DNA of 64,000 nt, from the NCBI GenBank assembly GCA_023388355.1, contig JAEWGI010000029.1:17682-81681 (forward strand), read 5' to 3'. How positions within the stretch are numbered: position 1 is the stretch's first letter; each line of letters opens with the position of its first letter. The notes under the pieces were generated by a model. It saw only the letters and a program-made list of their open reading frames with translations. It had not been told where the DNA came from and made no database searches. This document shows positions 46,910-55,524 of this stretch, piece by piece. The position numbers and the translations under genes were made by a program. Source of the stretch: Pseudomonadota bacterium. Its GTDB lineage: Bacteria > Pseudomonadota > Gammaproteobacteria > Xanthomonadales > Xanthomonadaceae.

Positions 46910-48286
46910 ATGAACAGGGTTTTCCGGGGAGTGCTGATCGGCGCGCTGGCTTCGGCCTGCACTGCGTGCGCGATCATGAATCCATACGTGTACCCGAAAG
47001 ACAAGGCGTACCCGGATTCGGTGCTTCTGGCCAAAATGCCGACTCATCAGTTCGCCGGCAACATCGGCCCGGCGATCGCGTATGCGGATCAGTGGCGTTT
47101 CACCTACGTCCGTGCAGCATCCCAGCATGCAACCATGCGCAACGTGTCTGCGGTCGCGCTGATTCCGCTGTCGGCCACGGCGCTGTTCTACGGAATCACG
47201 GACCACGGATCCAGCGACCGGATCACCCGGCTCGCCCTGGGCGGCGCCTCGATCTACGGCGCCAACCAGTTCCTCACCAGCAACCCGCGACAGGAGCTGT
47301 ACCTGCAGGGCGCGCACGCGCTGACCTGCGCGATTGCGGCGTCGCGGCCTTTCATCGTCACGGACACATGGCTGGATTCCCTGCGCAGGGAGTCGGACAC
47401 GCTGACCGGCGATCTCAGCGAGCTGGAACGGGCGCAGGTGAATCTGCGGGCGCAGATCTCCGCGAGCGCCCTCGCCCCCACCAGCAAAGCCCTCATCGCG
47501 GCGAAGGACGCCGAGATCAAGGCGGCACAGGCCAGCGCCGACGCGCGCGCGCTACTGTCGAGATCGGAAGTCGCACAGATGGAGATCAGTCGTTCCGGCC
47601 AGACGCTGATGAACACGGTCAGGGGCATCACCGATTTCGTCGACAGCCAGATCGCCAGTACGCAGCCGGATCTTGAATCGCTCAGGACCCTGGTCGCCGG
47701 CCTCGGCGACGTCGCGGCCGGGTTCGCAGGGAACGCGTGGCCGACGCCCGGCGACTCGACGGGAACCACATCCGTCCCGACCGGCGATGGCGTGGCCTCC
47801 GACACGGCGCAGAAGATGAGGATGCTCTTTGACGGGCTTCGCATCCTGGATCGGCCGAGCAGCCTCGACCAGGCGCGGGACCAGGTGGCGCTTGCCCAAT
47901 CCGTCGTCGCGCGGAGTTCCATTCCGATTGTCGTCAAGCTCGAGAGCATTGCGGCCGTTGGCACGCAGGCGGGAGTGGTCGCCAACTGCACGCCGAAGGA
48001 CGCCGCACTCCCGTTCGTGTTGACGCCCTCCGGCGATACGCAGACCGTCGCCAAGGGGAAGTTCCTCACACTCGAAGCGCGCGGCGGCGCGGGAATCCCG
48101 CGGTACCAGGTGCTGGGCGCCAATGCCGACGCCGTCGCGGTGACCGTATCGACTCAGGATCTGGGCCAACTGGTGGTAATCGTGACCGGCAAGGAGGCTG
48201 TCGAGGCAAACGTCGCGCCGACCCTGGTCTTCACCGACGGTCATGGCAAGACGCGGGTTGCCGTCAAGCTCGTGGTCACCAGGTGA
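46910..48286 (+). CDS. Hypothetical lipoprotein with coiled coil
   Basis: A 458-residue protein with a signal and lipobox ASAC (Cys17). After the anchor there is a hydrophobic stretch near 82-100, a coiled-coil-prone part at about 160-240 (DSLRRESDTLTGDLSELERA and following), then a linker rich in Gly, Thr and Ser. The end is a beta-rich domain of about 100 residues (VAKGKFLTLEARGGAG onward) that resembles an immunoglobulin-like fold. Located in the periplasm or outer membrane. I do not recognise the family. GC is lower than in neighbours, suggesting acquisition. An AGGGGAAGC site precedes the start. Confidence 0.7.
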   Translation: MNRVFRGVLIGALASACTACAIMNPYVYPKDKAYPDSVLLAKMPTHQFAGNIGPAIAYADQWRFTYVRAASQHATMRNVSAVALIPLSATALFYGITDHGSSDRITRLALGGASIYGANQFLTSNPRQELYLQGAHALTCAIAASRPFIVTDTWLDSLRRESDTLTGDLSELERAQVNLRAQISASALAPTSKALIAAKDAEIKAAQASADARALLSRSEVAQMEISRSGQTLMNTVRGITDFVDSQIASTQPDLESLRTLVAGLGDVAAGFAGNAWPTPGDSTGTTSVPTGDGVASDTAQKMRMLFDGLRILDRPSSLDQARDQVALAQSVVARSSIPIVVKLESIAAVGTQAGVVANCTPKDAALPFVLTPSGDTQTVAKGKFLTLEARGGAGIPRYQVLGANADAVAVTVSTQDLGQLVVIVTGKEAVEANVAPTLVFTDGHGKTRVAVKLVVTR

Positions 48287-48342
48287 GATGCGCCCGGGAG
48301 ACGCCCGCCGGAATGACGCCCACCGGGTAGCTCCAGCGCCCT

Positions 48343-49950
48343 TCAGCCACCGGCCTGTTTCCCGTCGCCCCTCCCTTCGACAGGCAGGTTTTCGAACAGC
48401 AGCAGCCGCGGATGCTCCTGCGCAGCCCCACTCGGCTGCTCCGGCCGCGTGTCCTCGTTCACCGACATGCCCAGCATCTCCTGCAGCAGGTCCATGCGGA
48501 ACGCGCCCGCCAGGATGTCGGGTCGGCCGTCGCCGGTCATGTCGGCCAGGTGCAGGGTGGTGAGGCCGGCGGGTTCGCTGGCGATGCCGTGGGCGGTGAA
48601 GTTCTGGTGGCCGTCGTTCCGGTACCAGACCAGGGTGTGGCGGCCGGGGTCGCGCCAGTAGTTGATCCAGCTGCTGGCGACGATGTCGAGGTGGCCGTCG
48701 CCGTCGAGGTCGCCGACGGCGGTGGTCACCGCGCCGTAGAGGCGGCCGATGTCGCGGAAGGCGAACTGCATGCCGCCCAGGTTCTCCAGCCACTGCACGC
48801 CGTGGTAGGGCTTGGGGTCGGTCTGCAGGTCGAACGCGTCGCCGTTGGTGAACAGCAGGTCGATGTCGCCGTCCTGGTCGAGGTCCACGGGGCGCAGGGA
48901 GGTGGAGCCGAACATCGGGTGCGCCGCGCGCCACAGCGGTGTGGCTTCGAACTGGCCGCCGCCAAGGTTGCGGAAGGCCATCACCATCTCGTGTTCCTGG
49001 GAAATCAGGCTGACCAGGTCGGGGCGGCCGTCGCCGTCGAGGTCCACCACGTCGATGCCGAGCGCGCCGGACAGCGAGGTGAGGTTGTGCCGGTACAGGG
49101 CGCCGCCGCGGTTCTCCAGCCACAGGATGCCGCCGACTTCGTTCATGCCGAACACGGCCACGGCGAGGTCCACGTCGCCGTCGGCGTCGAGGTCTGCGGC
49201 GCGCACATCGGTCACGCGCCCCAGGCCTTCGAGCAGGTTGCGGCGGAGGAAGCCGCCGGAGGATTCGCCGAGCAGGGCGACCACCTTGCCGACGGGCTTG
49301 CCCGAGGGCGCCATCTCGCCCAGTTCGGCCACCATCACGTCGCGCAGGCCGTCGCCGTCGAGGTCGGCGACCTGGGCATGCGCGGGCGCGACCAGTTGCG
49401 CCAGCGCGCGTTCGTGCCATTGGCCGTCCGCCTGCCACAGCCGCAGCACTTCGCGGCGGCCGGCGTCGGAGACCAGCAGGTCGGTGGGTGCCGCGGTCAG
49501 GCCGGCGGCGATGTGGGTGACCAGCGGCGCGGCGGCGGTCGCGCCGACGGTGGTGGCGCGGAAGCGCAGTGGCGAAGGCGCCGGCTCCAGGTAGGGCAGG
49601 CGCGGCAGCTGGTCCGGGGCGCTGCCGTAGTAGAAAGCCTTGATGTGCGGCAGCACGTCGGCGGGTATGAACTCGTGGCCGCGCATCCGTTCGGAGAGCT
49701 CGGCCATGGTCTGCACCGCCTTCGGCCAGTCGGCCCTGGGCATGAGGTTGGGCGACGGCACCGCGTGGCAGGCGCCGCAGTACTGGTTCACCAGGCCGAT
49801 GGCCTCGTCCAGGGTGATGGGCGCGGGCGGCGGGGCGTCCTGTGCATGGCCTGGCGCGGCGGGCAGCAGGGCGAGCCAGGCCAGGCCCAGCAGCGACAGG
49901 CCGATGCCGGCGCATGCGGCCGCGCGCGCGATGCGGGGGCGAAACTTCAT
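48343..49950 (-). CDS. FG-GAP/VCBS-repeat protein with c-type haem motif
   Basis: A 535-residue exported protein. After a signal peptide (cleavage near GHAQ) one CxxCH motif appears, CGACH at residues 58-62, suggesting one covalent c-haem. Then come about seven FG-GAP/VCBS repeats (each with DLDGDG-type calcium loops, such as DLDGDGLRD, DLDADGDVD, DLDGDGRPD), which would fold as a beta-propeller. The start at 49950 is chosen because it overlaps the TonB-receptor stop by four bases (ATGA); an ATG at 49962 is possible. It is likely periplasmic or surface-exposed and works with that receptor. The ligand is unknown. Confidence 0.8.
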   Translation of the reverse strand: MKFRPRIARAAACAGIGLSLLGLAWLALLPAAPGHAQDAPPPAPITLDEAIGLVNQYCGACHAVPSPNLMPRADWPKAVQTMAELSERMRGHEFIPADVLPHIKAFYYGSAPDQLPRLPYLEPAPSPLRFRATTVGATAAAPLVTHIAAGLTAAPTDLLVSDAGRREVLRLWQADGQWHERALAQLVAPAHAQVADLDGDGLRDVMVAELGEMAPSGKPVGKVVALLGESSGGFLRRNLLEGLGRVTDVRAADLDADGDVDLAVAVFGMNEVGGILWLENRGGALYRHNLTSLSGALGIDVVDLDGDGRPDLVSLISQEHEMVMAFRNLGGGQFEATPLWRAAHPMFGSTSLRPVDLDQDGDIDLLFTNGDAFDLQTDPKPYHGVQWLENLGGMQFAFRDIGRLYGAVTTAVGDLDGDGHLDIVASSWINYWRDPGRHTLVWYRNDGHQNFTAHGIASEPAGLTTLHLADMTGDGRPDILAGAFRMDLLQEMLGMSVNEDTRPEQPSGAAQEHPRLLLFENLPVEGRGDGKQAGG

Positions 49951-51845
49951 TGCAGGTTCCATTGCAGCGACAGCCTAAGCCGGCGCCCGGGGATGTCCAG
50001 CCCGATCACTTCCTCGCCGCGCGCGTCGGTGACGTCGTCGAGCGCGAGCAGCACGGTCGCCTGCCGCCACTGCCGACGCAGGGCGACGTCGAGCGTGGTC
50101 GACGGCGACAGCCAGCGGTCGCCGGTGGGAATGGACGAGTCGAAGCGGCGCGAGAGGTGGTGCAGGCGCAGCGACAGTTCATGCTGCCCGGCGAGCGGCA
50201 GGGTGAGGTCGGCGCCGGCCTGCAGCCGCGGGCGGTGGCGCAGCACGACGCCGCCGAGCGGGTCGCGCACGCGCATCCAGGCACCGTCCAGCGCCAGGCG
50301 CCAGTCGTTGTCGAAACGGTGCGTGGTGCGCCATTCGAGCCCGTCGGCTTCGATGCGCGCGCGGTTGACCAGCTGCGGCGGCGGCCCGCCGTCGAAGTCC
50401 ACCAGGTCGCGGTAGCGGGCGCTGAAGATGGTGAGGCGGCTGGGCCAGGGCGCGCTGTCGGCGGTGGCGAGGTACAGCTCGCGGTGTTCGGCGCGCTCCG
50501 GCCGCAGCGCGGGATTGCCGACCAGCGGATGGCCCAGGGCGTAGAAGCTCGGCGGGCGCGAGCTGCGCGACCAGGTCGCGCCCCAGTGCGCGCCCGTCGT
50601 GCCGATCCACCGCTGCAGCGACAGCATCGGCTGGGTGGCGTGGCCGGCGTCGGCGCCCGCATCGCGGCGGCGCTCCTGGCGCAGGCCGCCGTGCGCGGTC
50701 CATGCGCCGTGGCGCCAGCGCAGTTCGGCGAATGCGGCATCGGTGCTGCGCTCCATCGCGAACGCTACCGGCGCCCGGAAGAAGCCGTAGTCGATGCTGC
50801 CGTCGTAGCGGCCGCGCTCGCGCTGGTGCAGCAGGCCGGCGGCCAACTCGCCGTCGCCGCCGAGCGGCCGTCGCCATGTGGCCTGCAGTTCGTCGCGGCG
50901 GTAGCCGGTGCCTGCAGCGAGCGCGGGCAGGCCGGCGGGGTCGCGCAGGCCGGGCGCCACGCCGGGCGAATCCTCGTTGCCGTCGCGCGAGTAGCGGGCC
51001 CACTGGGCGTCGATGGTGCCGACGGTCGGCCGGTAGCGGGCCTGCAGCGAGAGCTGGCGGACGCGCGCATCGCGTTCGTCCAGTTCCCGGATCAGCGCAT
51101 GGTGCGGGCCGCCGCTGTCGTCGGGGAAGCCGCGGGCCTCGCTGTCGCTGTAGCCGAACGCGGCGCGCAGCGAGAGCGCAGGCGTCAGTTCGCGGTCCCA
51201 TGCGGCATCGAAGGCGCGCACGGCCTGGAAGCCGTTGCGACCGTCGCCGTCTTCGCGGTCGCTGGCGGTGAGGGTCCAGCCTTCGCCGGAAACGCTGGCG
51301 TTGAACGCGCGCAGGCCGTCGCCGCCGATCGCGACGCCGGCGCTGGCGCCCGGCGCGGTGCGGCGGGTGTGGAGGTGGATCAGTCCTGCGATCGCCTCGG
51401 CGTGGGCCACGCTGGCGCTGCCGCGCACGATCTCGATGCGCTCGATCCGCTCCAGCGACAGGCTGTTGAGATCGACCGCGCTACCGCGCGAGGACAGCGG
51501 GTCGTTCTGGCGCACGCCGTCCACCAGCACCACGACGTGACTGGCGTCGGCGCCGCGCAGGAACAGCGCGCCAAAGCCGCCGCCGCGCGCGCTGCGGTCG
51601 ACCAGCAGGCCGGCCTGCGCGGCCAGCACCTCGGCCAGGCCGCGGCCGCGGAACGCGGCAAGTTCTTCCGGGCCGAGGACGGTGATGCTGCGGCTGGCGT
51701 CGTCTGCTTCGACCGGCAGGACGGTGGCGGTGACGCGCAGGGTGTCCAGGTCGGTGGCTGGCGGCGGCGAGGGCTCCGGCGCCTGCGCCCACGACGCGGC
51801 GACCGGGCACAGGGCCAGGGCGGCGAGCCACGCCAGTGGCCTCAC
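49947..51845 (-). CDS. BtuB-like TonB-dependent receptor
   Basis: A 632-residue outer-membrane receptor. The signal peptide ends at SWAQ, and the plug domain is seen in SITVLGPEELAAF, FLRGADASHVVVLVDGVR and IEIVRGSASV. A barrel follows and ends in the aromatic SLQWNLQ region. Size and plug resemble BtuB-like vitamin B12 or metal-complex receptors. The GTG start at 51845 is chosen because it gives the signal peptide with an AGGAA site before it; a longer reading has no such peptide. It is coupled to the haem/FG-GAP protein. No cobalamin riboswitch was recognised upstream. Confidence 0.8.
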   Translation of the reverse strand: MRPLAWLAALALCPVAASWAQAPEPSPPPATDLDTLRVTATVLPVEADDASRSITVLGPEELAAFRGRGLAEVLAAQAGLLVDRSARGGGFGALFLRGADASHVVVLVDGVRQNDPLSSRGSAVDLNSLSLERIERIEIVRGSASVAHAEAIAGLIHLHTRRTAPGASAGVAIGGDGLRAFNASVSGEGWTLTASDREDGDGRNGFQAVRAFDAAWDRELTPALSLRAAFGYSDSEARGFPDDSGGPHHALIRELDERDARVRQLSLQARYRPTVGTIDAQWARYSRDGNEDSPGVAPGLRDPAGLPALAAGTGYRRDELQATWRRPLGGDGELAAGLLHQRERGRYDGSIDYGFFRAPVAFAMERSTDAAFAELRWRHGAWTAHGGLRQERRRDAGADAGHATQPMLSLQRWIGTTGAHWGATWSRSSRPPSFYALGHPLVGNPALRPERAEHRELYLATADSAPWPSRLTIFSARYRDLVDFDGGPPPQLVNRARIEADGLEWRTTHRFDNDWRLALDGAWMRVRDPLGGVVLRHRPRLQAGADLTLPLAGQHELSLRLHHLSRRFDSSIPTGDRWLSPSTTLDVALRRQWRQATVLLALDDVTDARGEEVIGLDIPGRRLRLSLQWNLQ

Positions 51846-52068
51846 GAGAGCGGTTCCTGCAGCGGGTTCGCGACCTTCCTGGAATCGGGGCGTCGCGCGG
51901 GTATCCGTGGCCGGCGACGGGAGCGGGGTTTTGCCATGGGCGAACTCTATCGCGTCGTTCGCGGCGGACGCGCTGACCTGGGTCAATGCCGGGCGGCGGT
52001 GTCTTGCGCAATGGAATGCGGGATGGGAGCGACGCGGCAGCGACGTGCCGGGCGAGGCCGACACCGCT

Positions 52069-53139
52069 TCAGATCCTGAGTCGCCACCCGCGCCGGTCCA
52101 TCCACCACACGATGCCCCACCACAGCGCGACGAACGCGAGGGCGAACGCGAGCGAGGGAACGTAGGGGCCGAAGAGCGGCGTCATCCAGCCAGCGAAGCC
52201 GCGCTGGTAGATCGGCCCCCACAGGCCGGCGCCGGCCAGCACGCACACCATCAGCGCCGAACCGGCGTAGGCGGTGATGGCGTTGACGCCGAAGCTGCGG
52301 CCGATCGCGGGCCAGCCGCGGCGGTCGACGAGCACGTGCGCCAGGCACAGCGCCAGCGCGGCCCAGCCGGCGGTCCAGAGCACGAAGGACGAGGTCCACA
52401 GCGCCTTGTTGATCGGCATCGCCAGCGACCACAGCGCGCCGGCGGCGAGCATCGCGAGCGCGGCAAGCAGCAGGCTGCGCAGACGACCGCGACGCAGCCA
52501 GTCGCCGGCGCGCACGCCCAGCAGCACGGTGGCGATCGACGGCAGGGTCGACAGCATGCCTTCGGGGTCGCGGCCGAGGCCGGTGGCCGGGTCGTATAGG
52601 TAGAGGTGGGGCGCGAACAGCGCGGTGTCGGCGCGGTCGGCGAGGTTGTGGAACTGGACATGGCCGCCGGGGGCGAGCAGCGCCCACCAGGCGAGCAGGA
52701 TCGCGCCGATCAGCGCCCACTGCGCGCGCGGGCGCAGGTGCATCGCCAGCGGCGCGGCGATCATGAAGCACAGGCCGATGCGCTGCAGCACGCCCCAGGG
52801 ACGATAGTGCGGCAGGTCGTAGGCCCACCACGCGGCCAGGTGCAGCAGCAGGCCCAGCGCCACGATGCGCAAACCGCGCGCGGCGATGGCGCGGTGCAGC
52901 GCGCGCGGGTCGGCGCCGCGCTCCATGCGCGGCACGATGCCGAGCGCGATCGAGACGCCGACCACGAACAGGAAGAACGGGAACACCAGGTCGGTGGGCG
53001 TGCAGCCGTGCCAGTCGGCGTGCAGCAGCGGCGCGTAGACGTGGCCCCAGTCGCCGGGGGTGTTGACCAGCAGCATCGCCGCGACGGTGAGCCCGCGCAG
53101 CGCGTCGACCGAGGCGAAGCGTGGCGCGGCGGCGTTCAA
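52069..53139 (-). CDS. nagX: NagX-like inner-membrane protein (heparan glucosaminide acetyltransferase family, DUF5009)
   Basis: A 356-residue membrane protein with about ten helices, beginning near ASVDALRGLTVAAMLLVNTPGDWGHVYAPLLHADWHGCTP (residues about 9-49), the hallmark of the NagX/HGSNAT-like family. These are linked to GlcNAc uptake loci and thought to act in transport or modification of GlcNAc. The TTG start at 53139 overlaps the nagA stop and is preceded by a GAGGGG site; the first ATG would delete part of helix 1, so TTG is preferred. It ends the minus-strand nag operon. Confidence 0.85.
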   Translation of the reverse strand: MNAAAPRFASVDALRGLTVAAMLLVNTPGDWGHVYAPLLHADWHGCTPTDLVFPFFLFVVGVSIALGIVPRMERGADPRALHRAIAARGLRIVALGLLLHLAAWWAYDLPHYRPWGVLQRIGLCFMIAAPLAMHLRPRAQWALIGAILLAWWALLAPGGHVQFHNLADRADTALFAPHLYLYDPATGLGRDPEGMLSTLPSIATVLLGVRAGDWLRRGRLRSLLLAALAMLAAGALWSLAMPINKALWTSSFVLWTAGWAALALCLAHVLVDRRGWPAIGRSFGVNAITAYAGSALMVCVLAGAGLWGPIYQRGFAGWMTPLFGPYVPSLAFALAFVALWWGIVWWMDRRGWRLRI

Positions 53140-54287
53140 GCGTCGTGCCCCTCGCGCTGCCCGGCGATCCAGGTGGCGCGCACCGACAGCGCGTCGTCGA
53201 GCAGGGCGAAGTCGGCGGCGTAGCCGGGCGCGATCCGGCCCATGCGATGGCCGAGGCCGAGGAATTCGGCCGGATAGCGCGACGCCATGCGCAGCGCTTC
53301 CTCCAGCGGCAGGCCGAGCAGGCGCACGCTGTTGCGCACGGCGCTGGCCATGTCGAGCGCCGAGCCCGCAAGCGCGCCGTCGGCGTTGCGGACCACGCCG
53401 TCGACCGCGGTGATCGTTTCGCCATACAGCTCGAACGAGGGCGATCCGGCGCCCACCATCGGCATCGCGTCGGTCACCAGCAGCAGCTTGCCGCGCGGCT
53501 TGGCCGCGAGCGCCACGCGCAGGCTGCACGGGTGCGCGTGCACGCCGTCGACGATGATCCCGCACCAGCTGTCGCGGTCCTCGAGCGCGGCGCCGACCAC
53601 GCCCGGCTCGCGCCCCTGCAGCGGCGACATCGCATTGAACAGGTGGGTGAAGCCGCTGATGCCGGCGTCGAGCCCGGCGCGCACGTCGCGCCAGGTGCCG
53701 GCGGTGTGGCCGGCGGCGACGATCGCGCCGCGCGCGACCAGGGCGCGGATGGTGGCCGGCGGCACCTGCTCGGGGGCCAGGGTCAGCAGGGTCGGGCCGC
53801 TGTCGAGCGAGGTGGCGAGTTCGACCTCATCGGCGTCGGGCACGCGGAACACGGACGCGTCGTGGGTGCCCTTGCGCGTCGGCGCGAGCCACGGACCTTC
53901 GAGGTGGATGCCGAGCACGCCGGGAGCGGATTGCGCGATCGCTTCGCGCACCGCGTCGATCGCGGCGCGCATCACCTCGATGCGGTCGCTGATCAGGGTC
54001 GGCAGCATGGCGGTGGTGCCGAAGCGGCGATGCGCGGCGGCGATGATGCGCACGCCGTCGGCGGTGGGCGTGTTGTTGAGCAGCACGCCGCCGCCGCCGT
54101 TGACCTGGACGTCGATGAAGCCGGGCACGAGCATGCCGCCGGCCAGGTCGACGCGGGTGGCGCCTGCCAGGCGCGGATCGGCCGGCTCGAGCAGCGCTTC
54201 GACGCGACCGCCGTCGAGCAGCACCGCGAGTCCGTCGCGGAAGCCGTCGTCGAGCAGGATGCGACCGTTGACGAGGGCGGTGGTCAC
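53136..54287 (-). CDS. nagA: N-acetylglucosamine-6-phosphate deacetylase
   Basis: A 383-residue cytoplasmic enzyme of the amidohydrolase superfamily that converts GlcNAc-6-P to glucosamine-6-P and acetate. It has PGFIDVQVNGGGG, HLEGPWLAPTRKGTHD with the metal-binding glutamate, the histidines in AGHTAGTW and THLFNAM, and the catalytic Asp in VTDAMPM. The start is a GTG at 54287. It lies between nagB-II and nagX on the minus strand; a 178-base gap with no clear feature separates it from nagB-II. The acetate produced may feed the acs block. Confidence 0.95.
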   Translation of the reverse strand: MTTALVNGRILLDDGFRDGLAVLLDGGRVEALLEPADPRLAGATRVDLAGGMLVPGFIDVQVNGGGGVLLNNTPTADGVRIIAAAHRRFGTTAMLPTLISDRIEVMRAAIDAVREAIAQSAPGVLGIHLEGPWLAPTRKGTHDASVFRVPDADEVELATSLDSGPTLLTLAPEQVPPATIRALVARGAIVAAGHTAGTWRDVRAGLDAGISGFTHLFNAMSPLQGREPGVVGAALEDRDSWCGIIVDGVHAHPCSLRVALAAKPRGKLLLVTDAMPMVGAGSPSFELYGETITAVDGVVRNADGALAGSALDMASAVRNSVRLLGLPLEEALRMASRYPAEFLGLGHRMGRIAPGYAADFALLDDALSVRATWIAGQREGHDA

Positions 54288-54465
54288 GGGGCGGGCCCGG
54301 CGCGGTGTTCAACGCCGTCGTCGCGGCGGCGGCGGGAACCCGGTGTCCTTGCTGTCCCGAATCCGGAGGCGCCGGGTGCCCGGCGCTTCGCGCGGTTGCC
54401 AAGCGCCTCCCGCCCGCGCGGGAACGACGGCGTGTGATCGCCTGCGAATCTTCCGGTCATCGCCG

Positions 54466-55524
54466 CTACACCGTTTCCGTAACCTTGTTCAGATGCGGCG
54501 GCTGGTCCGGATCGAATCCGCGCGCCAGCGAGAGCGCGTTGGCCATGCGGTAGAAGCTCTGCACCAGCAGCAGCGGCGCGCAGGCCGGATGCGGAGCGGT
54601 GGCCAGCGGCAGGTCGGCCTGTGGCTGGCGCGAGGCCAGCCAGACGCGGGCGCCGCGGCTGCGGAACTCGTCGGCCAGGGCCAGGGTGCCGGCTTCGGTC
54701 TGGTCGGGCTGGGCGAACATCAGCACCGGGAAGCCGGGACCGACCAGGGCCATCGGCCCGTGCTTCACTTCCGCCGCGCTGTAGGCCTCGGCGTGCAGGC
54801 CGCAGGTTTCCTTGAGCTTGAGCGCGGCCTCCTGCGCGGCGCCCAGTCCAATGCCGCGGCCGAGCACGAACAGGTTGCGCGCATCGGCCAGGCCGGCGCC
54901 GGCCGGCGACCAGTCGCATTCCCAGGCCTGGCGCATGGCGTCGGGCAGGCGTTCGAGGGCGTCGAGCAGGGCGAAGTCGTCGCTCCACAGCGCGGCCAGC
55001 TGCACGATCGCCGACAGCGAGGCGAGGTAGCTCTTGGTTGCGGCCACGCTCCGCTCGGGGCCGGCGCGCAGCGGCACCACCACGTCGGCGAGCGCGGCCA
55101 GCGGCGAGTCGTCGGCGTTGACCAGGGCCACCACGCGGGCGCCGGCCCGGCGTGCGGCCTCGGCGTTGCGCAGCAGGTCGGGGCTGCGGCCGGACTGCGA
55201 GATCGCGATGAACAGCGCATCGCGCAGCTGCTGGGGCACGCCGTAGACCGATCCGATCGACGGCGACACCGAGGCGGTGACCACGCCAAGCCGGCTTTCG
55301 AACAGGGCCTTGGCGCAGGTCGCGGCGTGGTCGGAGCTGCCGCGCGCGCAGGTGGCCACGAACGGCGGCGGGCGGCGGCGCAGGTCGGCCGCGAGCGCGG
55401 CCAGCACGTCGCGGTTGGCGGCGAGCTGGGCGCCGACCACCAGCGGCGCCTCGGCCGCTTCCTGGAACATGCGGGTGCCGGCGGCGCGCGCCCGGGCGGG
55501 GTCGGTTTCGATCATCGCATTCAT
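54466..55524 (-). CDS. nagB: Glucosamine-6-phosphate deaminase, SIS type (NagB-II)
   Basis: A 352-residue protein with two SIS domains: ARGSSDHAATCAKAL and SQSGRSPDLL in the first, and LGRGIGLGAAQEAALKLKET and SAAEVKHGPMAL in the second. This is the isomerase part of GlmS-like proteins without the glutaminase domain, the NagB-II form typical of Xanthomonas and Shewanella. It converts glucosamine-6-P to fructose-6-P and ammonia. It begins within the stop of the LacI gene (four-base overlap), so the two are coupled. Confidence 0.93.
   Translation of the reverse strand: MNAMIETDPARARAAGTRMFQEAAEAPLVVGAQLAANRDVLAALAADLRRRPPPFVATCARGSSDHAATCAKALFESRLGVVTASVSPSIGSVYGVPQQLRDALFIAISQSGRSPDLLRNAEAARRAGARVVALVNADDSPLAALADVVVPLRAGPERSVAATKSYLASLSAIVQLAALWSDDFALLDALERLPDAMRQAWECDWSPAGAGLADARNLFVLGRGIGLGAAQEAALKLKETCGLHAEAYSAAEVKHGPMALVGPGFPVLMFAQPDQTEAGTLALADEFRSRGARVWLASRQPQADLPLATAPHPACAPLLLVQSFYRMANALSLARGFDPDQPPHLNKVTETV

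Noticed and set aside
51846..52064. Upstream extension of the TonB receptor to 52064
   Set aside because: It would bury the signal peptide behind about 70 residues without homology.
51846..52066. Cobalamin riboswitch upstream of the BtuB-like receptor
   Set aside because: No B12-box-like or paired core sequence could be recognised on the minus strand before the GTG start.
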